A stretch of 28,180 bases of DNA from Chara braunii (lineage: Eukaryota > Streptophyta > Charophyceae > Charales > Characeae), in assembly GCA_003427395.1 (NCBI GenBank), contig BFEA01000096.1, forward strand, positions 3,306,333 to 3,334,512. The letters run 5' to 3'. A program made the translations under genes and the position numbers. Below, one piece after another: positions 18,526 to 27,290 of the stretch (its first letter is position 1; every line of letters begins with the position of its first letter). Under the pieces are notes generated by a model that worked only from the letters and a program-made list of their open reading frames with translations, was not told the DNA's origin and did no database searches.

Positions 18526-18555
<30 letters not shown>
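18526..18555 (+). repeat. Poly(A) run of 30
   Basis: Abuts the 3' end of the minus-strand LINE-like segment in the wrong orientation for its tail, so it probably belongs to a plus-strand insertion. The identity of that insertion is unclear. Confidence 0.8.
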
Positions 18556-18556
<1 letters not shown>

Positions 18557-18643
18557 ACCATCGTCGATGATAGTGATGCTGATAAGAGCAGACACCACTA
18601 CCAGTTGGGGAGAGGCTCCATCTATTGGTGGGGAGCGTCACCT

Positions 18644-18662
18644 GCTGGAAAACGGGTCCAGC
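18644..18662. other. Second copy of the LINE 3' UTR hairpin
   Basis: GCTGGAAAACGGGTCCAGC keeps the GCTGGA/TCCAGC stem; the loop differs by one base from the LINE A copy. Confidence 0.55.
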
Positions 18663-19217
18663 GTCCCGTATACAGACTGAAATCAGAAAAAAATCGAGGG
18701 TCCCTGCCAGCATTGATAACCCTGGACTCCAGGGATCGACTGAGCAGGTCATTGGCAGAGATGAAAAAAGGACCAGAAAAAGACCTGCCACTGAGAAGGC
18801 TGTGGTAGAAATTGACTGAGATATATGCTGTCTTCAAAAGGGCGAACGCTATCTTCAGGAGATGAGAGCTTCCGTCAGAAGATCGTCTGCACGGAATGTT
18901 GAGCTGCAGGGAGTAAACCTCTTCGCCTTGGACCAGGCGCCAAATCACTGCTGCTGAAGGACCGGTTTCCCCCTGAATGCCTGATGGTCCACTTCGCCCT
19001 ATATCAGACTGGTTCTCCTGAAAGCCTGGAAGACCTCATTCTCCATCCGCCTTCCCGTCACTCCGCAAGGATCCAACCCCCCCATTTTTTATTCCGAATG
19101 ATGCTTAGAACGAAAATTGTATGGTGTCTGTCATTCCTGTCCTAAAATTGTCCCCCCCCATTGTCGGCAACTATCACCCAGATGACTGTAACACAGAACG
19201 ACGCCAGAACAGAGTTG

Positions 19218-19226
19218 ATGAGGAAG

Positions 19227-19290
<64 letters not shown>
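19218..19290 (+). mobile_element. Near-empty retro-insertion: 9 nt plus 63 A
   Basis: A pure 63-base A-run (19227-19289) preceded by ATGAGGAAG. It is flanked by AACAGAGTTG (19208-19217) and AACAGACTTG (19291-19300), a 9/10 match consistent with a target duplication. The source RNA cannot be identified. Confidence 0.6.
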
Positions 19291-19493
19291 AACAGACTTG
19301 CTTCCCTATCACCTCATATCTGGCCCCGGATGAAAGAGCAGGGACTGTAGCCTAATCTGACTGAGCCACAAACAAGAAAACTGGCCGGTTCAGAGCAAGT
19401 AGGGAGGGCAGCGTCACCACTTAGACCAGAATTGGGGGAATGACAGTGAAAGATAGAGGAAGACAGGAATTGACTGCATCTTATACATGTTAG

Positions 19494-19665
19494 TCAGCTA
19501 CAGGAACGTACTTCCAAGGCGTATGGGTGGGGGGGAAACGGGTCTGGGAACTCTTCTGCAGGTCGCATAGGGATATTGGGGTCCACAGTCAGCCATTCCT
19601 TAAATTTCAGGTGGTAGTCCCTAGCGACCTCTCCCCCCCCCTCTCCCTCCCACAATCCTGACCAA
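19494..19665 (-). pseudogene. LINE ORF2 C-terminal fragment in the chimera
   Basis: About 57 codons, open and by chance in frame with the translated U6 segment. It contains the RDYxLxFxxW / DPxxPxRP / DPFPP signature also found at the end of LINE A ORF2 (about 15260-15150), but ends PYALEVRSCS instead. It has no catalytic domain. It is named from this shared signature only. Confidence 0.65.
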
Positions 19666-19923
19666 TTGCGCAGGGGCCATGCTAGACTTCTCTGTATCGT
19701 TCCAGTTTTAACGGATATCCCGAAGGACAAAGGGAGCCTTTCCCAGTTTCACGTCAACTACCTAACCTGCGATCTGCAAGATCAGAAACTCATGTAACGT
19801 AGCTCTCCTAGGTCCTACAGGTCTTTCCCTAGGGAGACTGTTTGCTATCCTACAATCTTTTACAAAGCCAAGGACCCAGAGTAACTCTCTGGTCTTCTGT
19901 AACAACTGCTAGCTGGCTGTTAA

Positions 19924-20111
19924 ACCACCAGTACCTGGCCCAGCTATCGGCCGCGGCGCGCGCCGCGCCATTTGGGCTTCGGCCTGCCGGACCGCGTTGG
20001 CTGGAGGCCGCAGGCAAAACGAAAAAGAAAATTGCGACGGCGGTTCGGCAGGACTTGGCGTGCAGCGTGCTGGGAGGCTCGGATTCAATAGCTGAGCCAG
20101 GTACTGGTGGT
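19924..20111. mobile_element. 188 bp TTAA-flanked TIR element (MITE)
   Basis: The left end ACCACCAGTACCTGGCCCAG and the inverse of the right end (ATAGCTGAGCCAGGTACTGG then TGGT) pair over 24 bases with one mismatch. TTAA lies immediately outside both ends (19920-19923 and 20112-20115), fitting a TTAA target duplication of the piggyBac type. The interior is extremely GC-rich (GGCCGCGGCGCGCGCCGCGC) and cannot encode a transposase. A partial copy ends at 236. Confidence 0.78.
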
Positions 20112-21106
20112 TTAACTGCCCACGTCTTCACAAACCAAATAAGCCCTCCTTTCGACTGAAATCGTGTACCTCAGTTGTTTCCTGCCCTGAGCTTGAAGTT
20201 GACCACTGCCTGGAAGTTCCTTTTTGAACAGGCCCTGGGCATTGTTGCGTGATTGCGACAATTCGCGAGATGACCTGCATGACAATCCCCCTGCAAGTCT
20301 GACGGATGTTGCCCCAGCCTGAGCTGTAGTTTTGAACACCGAGGCTGAAAAATGTTTCAATCCAGTCATCCGTCCATGGAAGGCCTCTGGCGAAAAGGCT
20401 TTCCAATGTTTCCTCCACCATTGCCACATTCGCAGGGAGAAGGGACAGTGAAGCCACACATGGGGAGTTTTTCCGAGCCCATCCACACCTGCTGCAGACT
20501 CTGGAGACTTCCACTTTCTTTGAAGTGAGCCATTCTGCCGAGGGAACTACGCAGAGTGTTTGTAACCACAGCAAGCTGGCTACTTTTTAATCCGGCAGCT
20601 TCTTTAATTGCTTCCATATGTGTATGAACTGACGTTCAGTCATTGATTGCGTCCTATGTGATTGCCATCTTCCGCTGCCACTGCCGCTGGTTTTCTCTGA
20701 ACTAACCCTCTTTGAGAAGCTACCCCTGTGCTTGATTTGCACAGCCCCAGAGGGGTGAAGGCACTGACAGTGTTCTGTCCCTTAATCCTCCGGCCATGCG
20801 AGAAAGGTTCCACCGCATAGTTGTGTGCTTCCCTCCCCAGGGTACGCAGTCCTTTCCCTGTCCTCTCATAACGAGTCCAAACTCTCACTTCAAGTGCTTC
20901 TGCCCAATCTTTGTCAGGTTGAATGGTTTGCTCTGTCACAAAACTCAATTGTTGGGTGTCTGAAGATTTTTTTGTGACAGCCCATTTCTGCAGTCCAATT
21001 CCTACGTGGATAGCCGGGCCAGCCGATCTCCATACACAATTTTCCTCATCCTGTCTTCTAATCCAAGTGTTGTAGGTTTGCAGCAAAGGGCATCTGAGTA
21101 TGCCCA

Positions 21107-21270
21107 GTAGCTAAGTGGATCTGCACATCTAGCTCCCCAACAGCTGAGGTTACAGGATGGCACTAGCCATCCCAGCATAAGCCCGATGTCCTCCACCATG
21201 CAAGCACGGATTCGAACCGGTGACCACTACAGCCAGGACACGTTGTTCAAAAGAGGAACCATACCAGTCA
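21107..21270 (-). repeat. tRNA-like repeat SINE-3, copy 1
   Basis: On the minus strand it holds a B-box-like GGTTCGAATCC (about 21220-21210), then the unique tail GGAGCTAGATGTGCAGATCC ending CTTAGCTAC. The part corresponding to the A box of copy 2 is deleted. It interrupts LINE B. Confidence 0.6.
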
Positions 21271-21453
21271 TGATATCCCCGCCCCTGCAAGGCTGTAGTG
21301 TCCAACTCAACACACACCACAAACAACACCACACAGACACGGCAATTCTCACACACCTTGCTCTTGCCAATCATCACAAATCCATACCAGTGGTACTCCC
21401 TCCCGTCCACCTACACGGGCCACATCACCCGGCGGTTAACGGGTGCTTCCACA

Positions 21454-21643
21454 GTAGCTAAGTGGATCTGCACATCTAGCTCCGCAACAGCTGAGGTCAC
21501 AGGATGGCACTACCCATCCCAGCATCAGCCCGACGTCCTCCACCGTGCAAGCATGGATTCGAACCGGCGACCTTGGCCTCAAGAGCCAGGAATCTTAACC
21601 ACGACAGGCAGGACACGGTGCTGGGAAGTGGAACCATACCGGT
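21454..21643 (-). repeat. tRNA-like repeat SINE-3, copy 2
   Basis: A direct repeat of copy 1, offset by 347 bases. On the minus strand GTCGTGGTTAAGATTCCTGG, then GGCCAAGGTCGCCGGTTCGA, gives an A-box-like segment, an anticodon-like arm (TGGC TCTTGAG GCCA) and a B box. No poly(A) tail or flanking duplication was identified. It could be a tandemly duplicated tRNA-derived repeat or a tRNA pseudogene. Confidence 0.6.
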
Positions 21644-21814
21644 AAGCCATAGGCTTGGAATAACTGCTTTTAGTTTTTCGAAGTGACCCTGGACATTCTG
21701 CAGTCTGGGCAGCTTAGACTTGATGAAATCTACGGGGATCTCATCTTTATTGTCCTCGTCCCAGATATCTCTGACTTGGATGATGCCTTTACGAATCCAT
21801 GACTTGCCAAAATT

Positions 21815-21903
21815 CCGGCAGCGTCACCTGCCGAAAAACGGGGCGTGGCCATCTTCTTCTTCTTTTTTTTTTTTTTCTTTTTTTTTTCTTTTCTTTTTTT
21901 TCT
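21815..21903 (-). repeat. LINE 3' UTR-like scrap and poly-pyrimidine tract
   Basis: On the minus strand CGTTTTTCGGCAGGTGACGC resembles the segment next to the 3' UTR hairpin of the 18644 copy (CGTTTTCCAGCAGGTGACGC). It is joined directly to LINE B sequence. T/C runs follow at 21858-21903. Confidence 0.35.
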
Positions 21904-22040
21904 TTGCCATCTTGGCAAATGCGAGTGTTGGCAAACACAGGTTTGAGTAGAACCTCAGGCTCGGACCCCACCGGGCGGCGGCTGGAAAAGACGTGTGGCC
22001 ACGAAAAGCGGGCAAGTCATTTGGGAAAGTTGGAAAGTAC

Positions 22041-22706
22041 TTTTCTTTTTTTTTTCTTTTTTTTTGTACAAAAGGACAGGATCATTCCATTACAGAAGAA
22101 CTTGGGGAGGCCGGGAATCCTCCACAAACGACCCGGAATATCGTAACCGTCCTGGGGCCGTTACCCAGGTTAGGCTTGGGCGTTGGGATGGTGTCCAGAG
22201 ACTTCAAGGTCAGTGCGAGACCATTGCTCTGACTAATCCACAACCCCTAAGAAAAGGAAAAGAGAACCAATGAATCCCTCAGGGCCTGAAAGCCTAACAA
22301 TTCAAAAGAAAGTAAACAAATCCCACAGGACTAAAAGCCGAACAAACTGTAAAAGGAAAAAACCCGAACCAAAACAACAACAAACAACAGGCAAAACGAA
22401 AACAACCGCCAACAACCAAAAGAAAAATGAAAAAGGAAAATGAAAAGGAAAGAAAAAAAAACTAGAAACCACCTACCGAATTCCCTAGTCTACAGCAGAG
22501 GGGTAGGTTATATTATCTATTCTAATCTTGGCCCCTGACATGAGGTCCTAGTCTATCCCCTTCACAATATCACCTACCGCGGTGAGAAGGGTCACACAGG
22601 ACCCTCCTAGTCTATTTTGACACTCCCTCCTGACTTCAGATCCCCAGCTGCCTGCCCACTGTGGCAATAGAACCGAGTGCCCTGGTTAGAACCTGTCTGC
22701 CACTAA
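22041..22706 (-). mobile_element. LINE C 3' UTR and tail (probable)
   Basis: From the ORF stop at 22707 to a T-rich stretch at 22041-22063 (A-rich on the minus strand) there is no coding sequence. If the T-rich stretch is the tail, the 3' UTR is about 640 bases. The section 22240-22470 is A-rich on the plus strand. Confidence 0.45.
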
Positions 22707-24635
22707 TTAGCCATCCGAGAACAACCAATCGCCTAATACCAGTTTACCCTCATCTGAGATCTTGGCCAATTCGCTTGATGCACACCAAGTTCTTTGGAAC
22801 CAAGTTCTGCCTGAGTCTGTAGACGTTCTGCTTTTCCCCCTCCAGTCAGCTTGCACCACCCTGCGCAGACTGGTTTTGAATCTGAGGCGAATTTCCTTGT
22901 TGCACAGTTCCTTCCCCTTGAAGACTCTGCAATTCCTCTCATGCCAGATGGTCTCAATGCCAACTGCCCTGATCGTTTGTGCTGCATAACCCCAACCTGA
23001 GTTCAGGCTTAGGTTCTCCGGGATTCCACCCAGCAGAACCCATTCCCGAGACCAGGGGAATATTTGGCCAGACATTTTTTCCCAACTTCTCTGCCACCAT
23101 TTCCAAATCCTGAGAGAAGCCGGACAGTCCCACCAAAGGTGAGATGTGGATTCAAATGCCCACTCGCAGCGGCCACAGGTGAGATCTAGTTCTATTCCCC
23201 TCTGAGCCAACCAGACCATCGAGGGGGTGGCTAGATAGGATAGGAGCCAAAGAAGGGCTGCCTGTCTTTGGTTGACAATGATGCTTAGCTGCTCCCAACA
23301 TCTAGCTATTGCCTCCCTGATGAGTTCTGGTGCGATCTGCAGGACTTGCGTCCATCTGCCAACTGCTACGGCCAGAGGCTGTCTCGGTGGACTGAGCAGC
23401 TTGTAACCGATTTGAGCAGTATAGTCCAAAAACGGGGAGGTTCTCTCCCTTCCGTCCTCTGGCTCTCCAGGACCATAGCGCTGGATCAAGTTTCAGAGAC
23501 TCAATGGGCCGCCCTTCTGCAAAAACTAGGCAACTTGTCTCCCCATTCTGACTCCCTGCTTCAAAGACTCTAATCTGGCTTAGAGTCGCACCCAATTCCG
23601 GGTGAGAGCGTTCTTCATCCAGTTGCAGCGGCTCCTTGGCTGAAGGTTGAGGATGCCAGCATTGGAAAATTCTTTTACCACCTGTGTGTGCAATAAGCTT
23701 TCAGAATTCCTGTTTGCTCTGCGATGAACAGTACCATGTGCCCGGAGGGTCTAAGCTGGCTGGGTCCAACAGTGCCTTCCAGGTGTCTGGAATAGCTGCA
23801 AGTATCTGGTTCTTCTTGTCTTCGGTGTTTCTGGAGGAGCCAAGCTTAAGTTGGAGGTCAAGAGTTGAATGCCAACCGTTGGTCGTTGTGTTCCAGAGGT
23901 CTCTGATGGAGACTACCCCTTTTTCAATCCACTTTCGGCCGAAGCTGCCTGCGGCGGTGTCTGCACTGAACCATTGTCCGAACGAGTTTCTGATCTGTGG
24001 ATTTTCGAATATCGGCTCTCTGAGAACTTCTTGCTGGGTGACTGGGTCTTCCCATGTGTCTGGTCTGAGACGTTTCCAGGCTTTGATGATCGGGCCCCAG
24101 AACGGAGACTTCACTGCTCTTCTTTGATAGGAGAACATTAGCATGACCGTCCAGACATCTTCCGGTCGGAGGAGATTCCATTCCTTCATCATGATCTGTT
24201 CCCCTAAAAGAATCCAGTGATCAGCTCCATCCGTGGATACTGCTTGTACAATCCATTTCACCAACATTGCAGAGTTCCGTCTTTCCGGGTCCGTTAAACC
24301 AAATCCACCCTCCTGTCGGGGGAGGGTAATCAAATCCCAAGCAATTTTGGAGATGAACGAGTCACCCTCAGCATACGGTTTCCACAGAAACTTAGCGGCA
24401 ACTTCTATTTCCACAGAGCCTCTATTATTTGGCAGATCAACTGTTAGGTACTTGGTATACCTAGCCTTCGCAGAAGGTTCTACGTCGAATCTCATACGTG
24501 TCAGTTCAGATTCTTCTGGTTTCTTTGCGATACCGTTGCCAAATGTCAATTCGACTGAATCTTTGAAAATATGCAGCACTGCTAGTGGAATGCAAAGACA
24601 CCTCATCCAGAATGAATCAATCTTTGTTACGATCC
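22707..24635 (-). pseudogene. LINE C ORF2 C-terminal half, cut by the chromovirus
   Basis: The post-RT part of a LINE ORF2. On the minus strand, 24635-23701 contains EGGFGLTDPERRNSAMLVKW and GRKWIEKGVVSIRDLW, then an in-frame TGA (23703-23701). The frame continues to about 23430, where a shift moves it to the frame ending at 22707. That last part has QAALLWLLSYLATPSMVWLA, CGRCEW...HLWWDC (zinc-knuckle) and ETIWHERNCRVF. The RT domain is absent because the LTR element begins at 24636. The missing part, if it survives, lies beyond the window. It is similar in plan to LINE B and more distant from LINE A. Confidence 0.8.
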
Positions 24636-25968
24636 TGGCCAATTTCAAAGTATACATTCATCAAAAAGTACAATGTCATCCAATTGCAAAAGGAAATGAA
24701 TGAAATTGAGAGGAGAGAGAGGGAAAGAAGAAAAATAAGAAGCATAGACCAAAGACAATGCTCTTCCTCTTCGCCAATCAATGTCCTCCTCCTTATCTCC
24801 TCCTCCCTTATTCAAACAAGAAATAACAATAATAATGTTGAATGGCTGAACCAGAATCAATGTCCAAATCCCGTTTCTACTGCAGGCACCACATGAGGTC
24901 CACCATAGCCATGGCCACCCTTCTCCTTCCTCTCACATGTAGGCCGAGGCTATGACGGACTACTGAGGGTTCAACCCTCCTGTCCAAAGGGCAACCCAAA
25001 GCAGCTATGTCGCTGCCTCCTTGTGCAAAGAACAACGCAAAACAGCTATGTCGCTGCTCACTAGGCCGACATGCCTGTCTCTGCCCCGAGCTTCCTTGGT
25101 GCGGTGCTACCCCAACGGGGGCCTTCCAAATGCAGCGCCTAACAAGGTGATGAAGATGGTGTCCACCATAGCCAGGTAGGTACCTCGCCACTCTCCTCCT
25201 TGGTCCTCTTCTCCCTCCTCCTCCTACCTGTAGAGCTCCACCATAGCCAAAGTGGAAGCTCCCGGCTTCTTCCTCCTAGCAGCGCTGTAGTAGCCAGCGC
25301 TCCTCCAGCCAACACTCCAACAACGTGTCGCCAAACTTGTACACTGAAGAATGAGGTCGGCTCTTCCCTCGGCCTCTTGATATAGCGGCCTACTTGCCTT
25401 TTGGGCGGTGACTTCCAGGCCGCTCGCCCTGCCAAGCAACCGGTACATCCTCCCTTTCGGAGGGAAACATCATTGCAGACTCTGATATTGCCCGTACAGG
25501 CTCTAGACTCAAGTTGGATGGACTTGTACCGGCCTAGACCTAGCCTACCGCTACTGGGCCTCTAAAATGCCAAATTTTTCTTATTTTGCTTGGCCTTGAG
25601 TACCCGACACATCTCCTGCTACTAAGTGTGGTACTGGCCTACCTGCTACTTGAGTGTTTTTCCACTGCTCTAAGTGTCACGGTCCTCTGGCTCCGCCACT
25701 TGAGTGTTTTCCCCTGCTGCAACCCTCAATGCCATGGCCACAGGTAAGTACCGTCCCTACGGGCCTGCCAAACAAGCAAGTACCCTTGCGGGTCACACAC
25801 ACACTCATACCGACAAGCACTCAAACAGGCACGCACGTCAACAATCACGCACACATACAGACTTAGAAAACTCAGTGGAATGCGGGAATCTCAACAAGGC
25901 ATCCATTCCATCGGCAGAACTTCAGAAATCAGCAGTGTTCTCAGTTTGTGTTATGGTGGGTCATTACA
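24636..25968 (-). mobile_element. 3' LTR of Ty3/Gypsy chromovirus
   Basis: A 1333 bp LTR on the minus strand, running from TGTAATGACC (25968) to GGCCA (24636). It is homologous to the solo LTR at 974-2257. A G-run polypurine tract lies immediately inside the element. An internal direct repeat of about 40 bases (AAGCAGCTATGTCGCTGC, then AACAGCTATGTCGCTGC) lies near 25000-25055 and is absent from the solo LTR. The low-coordinate edge cuts LINE C, so the LTR element is younger than LINE C. Confidence 0.85.
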
Positions 25969-25982
25969 CTACCCCCCCCCTC
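25969..25982 (-). promoter_or_regulatory. Polypurine tract of the chromovirus
   Basis: On the minus strand GAGGGGGGGGGTAG directly precedes the TG of the LTR. This is the position and composition of the plus-strand primer of reverse transcription. Confidence 0.85.
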
Positions 25983-26106
25983 AAGAGCGAGGTCCCTTCG
26001 AACGAGTAACTCAATCAGAGTCCCTGCATTATGCATCATAAGCATACATGGCAAAAAGACATCGGGTATGTTCCGTAGGAGTGAGCGTAGCAGTAAATTT
26101 AGGTTG

Positions 26107-26304
26107 TTATTCGGAGCTAAATAGTCGTTCATATGTGTTGACGACTTGCGGGGCACTCTGCAACAAGTCTTTCTTAGCAATCCGATAAAAGTCATTCAAT
26201 GGATGATATAGAAAATGGACGTTGTATTGTCTGTGTCTACCTTTTCCACTGTGCTCAACAATTCTATCAATCTCATGACCGCCATTGATTGCGGGAGGAA
26301 TCAT
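26107..26304 (-). pseudogene. Chromodomain at the C-terminus of integrase
   Basis: The minus-strand segment reads GGHEIDRIVEHSGKGRHRQY, then NVHFLYHP, then AKKDLLQSAPQVVNTYERL. This is a chromodomain pattern: (Y/H)E(I/V)xxI at the start, YxVxF in the middle strand, and A..L...A...V..Y in the final helix. It is in the same frame as the integrase, separated from it by one TGA (26313-26311). It places the element among chromoviruses, in which the domain directs integration to modified chromatin. The usual WxxxxNTWE core is degenerate here (HPLNDFYR). Confidence 0.75.
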
Positions 26305-26310
26305 CGATTC

Positions 26311-27290
26311 TCAATATGAAATAGTTTCAGATGGTGCATATGAAAACAATTTCGACGCGTGAAAAACTGGGTACTTGCGCAAATGAGGAGGCACGTTGAT
26401 CGTGTAAGAAGGACCAAATGAATCATCCCCTACTTGGTTCAACACCTTCCACGGACCGTAATACTGCGGAAGAAGCTTCTGTGATTCGCCTTCTTCTTCA
26501 GAAAACTCAGACATTTTGACCCATACATTACTTCCCACTATGAAAGGTTCAAGCTGACGGTTTTTGTTAGCATGTTTAATCATGGGACTGCGCCGCCTTT
26601 CCATAGCTGAGACAACAACTTTGAGCAAGTGATCAAACTTAGCACTGTAGCCTGGCTGACCAGGTGTTAGGCCAAGTGGCTGGTCAGGAAACAAAGAGGA
26701 TAGGGGATTGGGAATTTGCCACCCAAGGTGCAGCCGATTAGGTATCATTCCGGTGGAGGAGTGTATGAAGTTGTTGTACAATCCTTGCACAATCGACAAT
26801 TCCTCATCCCAAGAGTTCTGATCAGGCACAATTAGAGCTCATAGAAGTTGGATCACAGTCTGGTTCATCTCCTCGACCAGTCCATTGGCTTCGGGATGTC
26901 GTCCAGACATCATCTTGAGTTTGATGTCATAAATCTGGGAGGTGAAGTCCTTCCAATCTGCATTTATGAACCTAGTATCCCGGTCACTCACAAGAGTTTT
27001 TGGGAGCCCACACTGCAGAATGTACCTTTTGTGAAACTCCTTGATCACAAGGTCAATTGGGGCGTGAGGTGGTAATGAAATCAAATTCAGAAACTTTGAA
27101 AAACGGTCAATGATCACCATTACCTGTGAGTATTCGTTCCTGCTCTTCTTTTCCATGTCCTTGAAGTCGATGGAAAGAGACTCACCCGGACCATCAGGAA
27201 TAGGAAGAGGATGCAGCAGCCCATAGGGCTTTTGCCGAGATGGTTTGATGCGTTAACAAACTTAACACTAAGCCATAAACTTTCGTGCCA
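26311..27290 (-). pseudogene. Ty3/Gypsy integrase relic
   Basis: Integrase inserts the cDNA copy into host DNA. On the minus strand the CxxC half of the zinc finger is at 27267-27256, riddled with stops (TAG 27270-27268, TAA 27264-27262, TAA 27255-27253). The catalytic core follows: SIDFKDM (first Asp), VSDRDTRF (second Asp) and HPEANGLVEEMNQ (Glu, about 35 residues later). A TGA at 26841-26839 interrupts. The C-terminal part has the GPY/F module, LLPQYYGPWKV ... YPVFHASKL. Order and spacing are normal for Ty3/Gypsy, with the chromodomain next. It cannot be functional. Confidence 0.87.

Larger units (their letters stand above)
18556..19728 (-). mobile_element. Chimeric U6-LINE retrocopy
   Basis: On the minus strand, 19728-19666 is U6 nt 1-63 (GTCCTTCGGGATATCC, AACGATACAGAGAAG, GCATGGCCCCTGCGCAA). 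The next base starts unrelated DNA that, from about 19620, encodes RDYHLKFKEW, VDPNIPMRP and DPFPP before a stop at 19494. These match the C-terminus of LINE A ORF2 in order and spacing. A 3' UTR follows; its distal part (18960-18580) shares with LINE A the AAACCTCTTCGCCT segment, the hairpin, CACCAATAGATGGAGCC and GTGGTGTCTGCTCTTATCAG. U6 and LINE are in the same orientation. This matches U6-L1 chimeras described in mammals and attributed to template switching. The poly(A) end is lost at 18555, and a 73-base insertion lies at 19218-19290. No flanking duplication was recognised. Confidence 0.72.
20128..21813 (-). pseudogene. LINE B ORF2 C-terminal relic, interrupted by repeats
   Basis: On the minus strand, 21813-21660 encodes GKSWIRKGIIQVRDIWDEDN and a following helical stretch. 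This is the same block as SFGRKWIEKGVVSIRDLW in LINE C and GITRVGDLWDE in LINE A. After an interruption by the repeats at 21107-21643, the region 21086-20640 resembles the middle of LINE C (RKPAAVAAEDGNH against RQPLAVAVGRW). The region 20617-20130 carries SSQLAVVTNTLRSSLGRM, CSRCGW and VWLHCPFSLRMWQWWRKHW, parallel to LINE C's CGRCEW and WWDCPASLRIWKWW zinc-knuckle. Several frameshifts are needed. It is closer to LINE C than to LINE A. No tail was found; the TTAA MITE abuts the low end. Confidence 0.65.

Noticed and set aside
19121-19355. Poly-lysine open frames
   Set aside because: They are translations of the 63-base poly(A).
24645-24860. Shared small frame in the two LTRs (also 952-1266) as a conserved gene
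   Set aside because: Its conservation is explained by LTR homology, and the purine microsatellite changes its length and reading.
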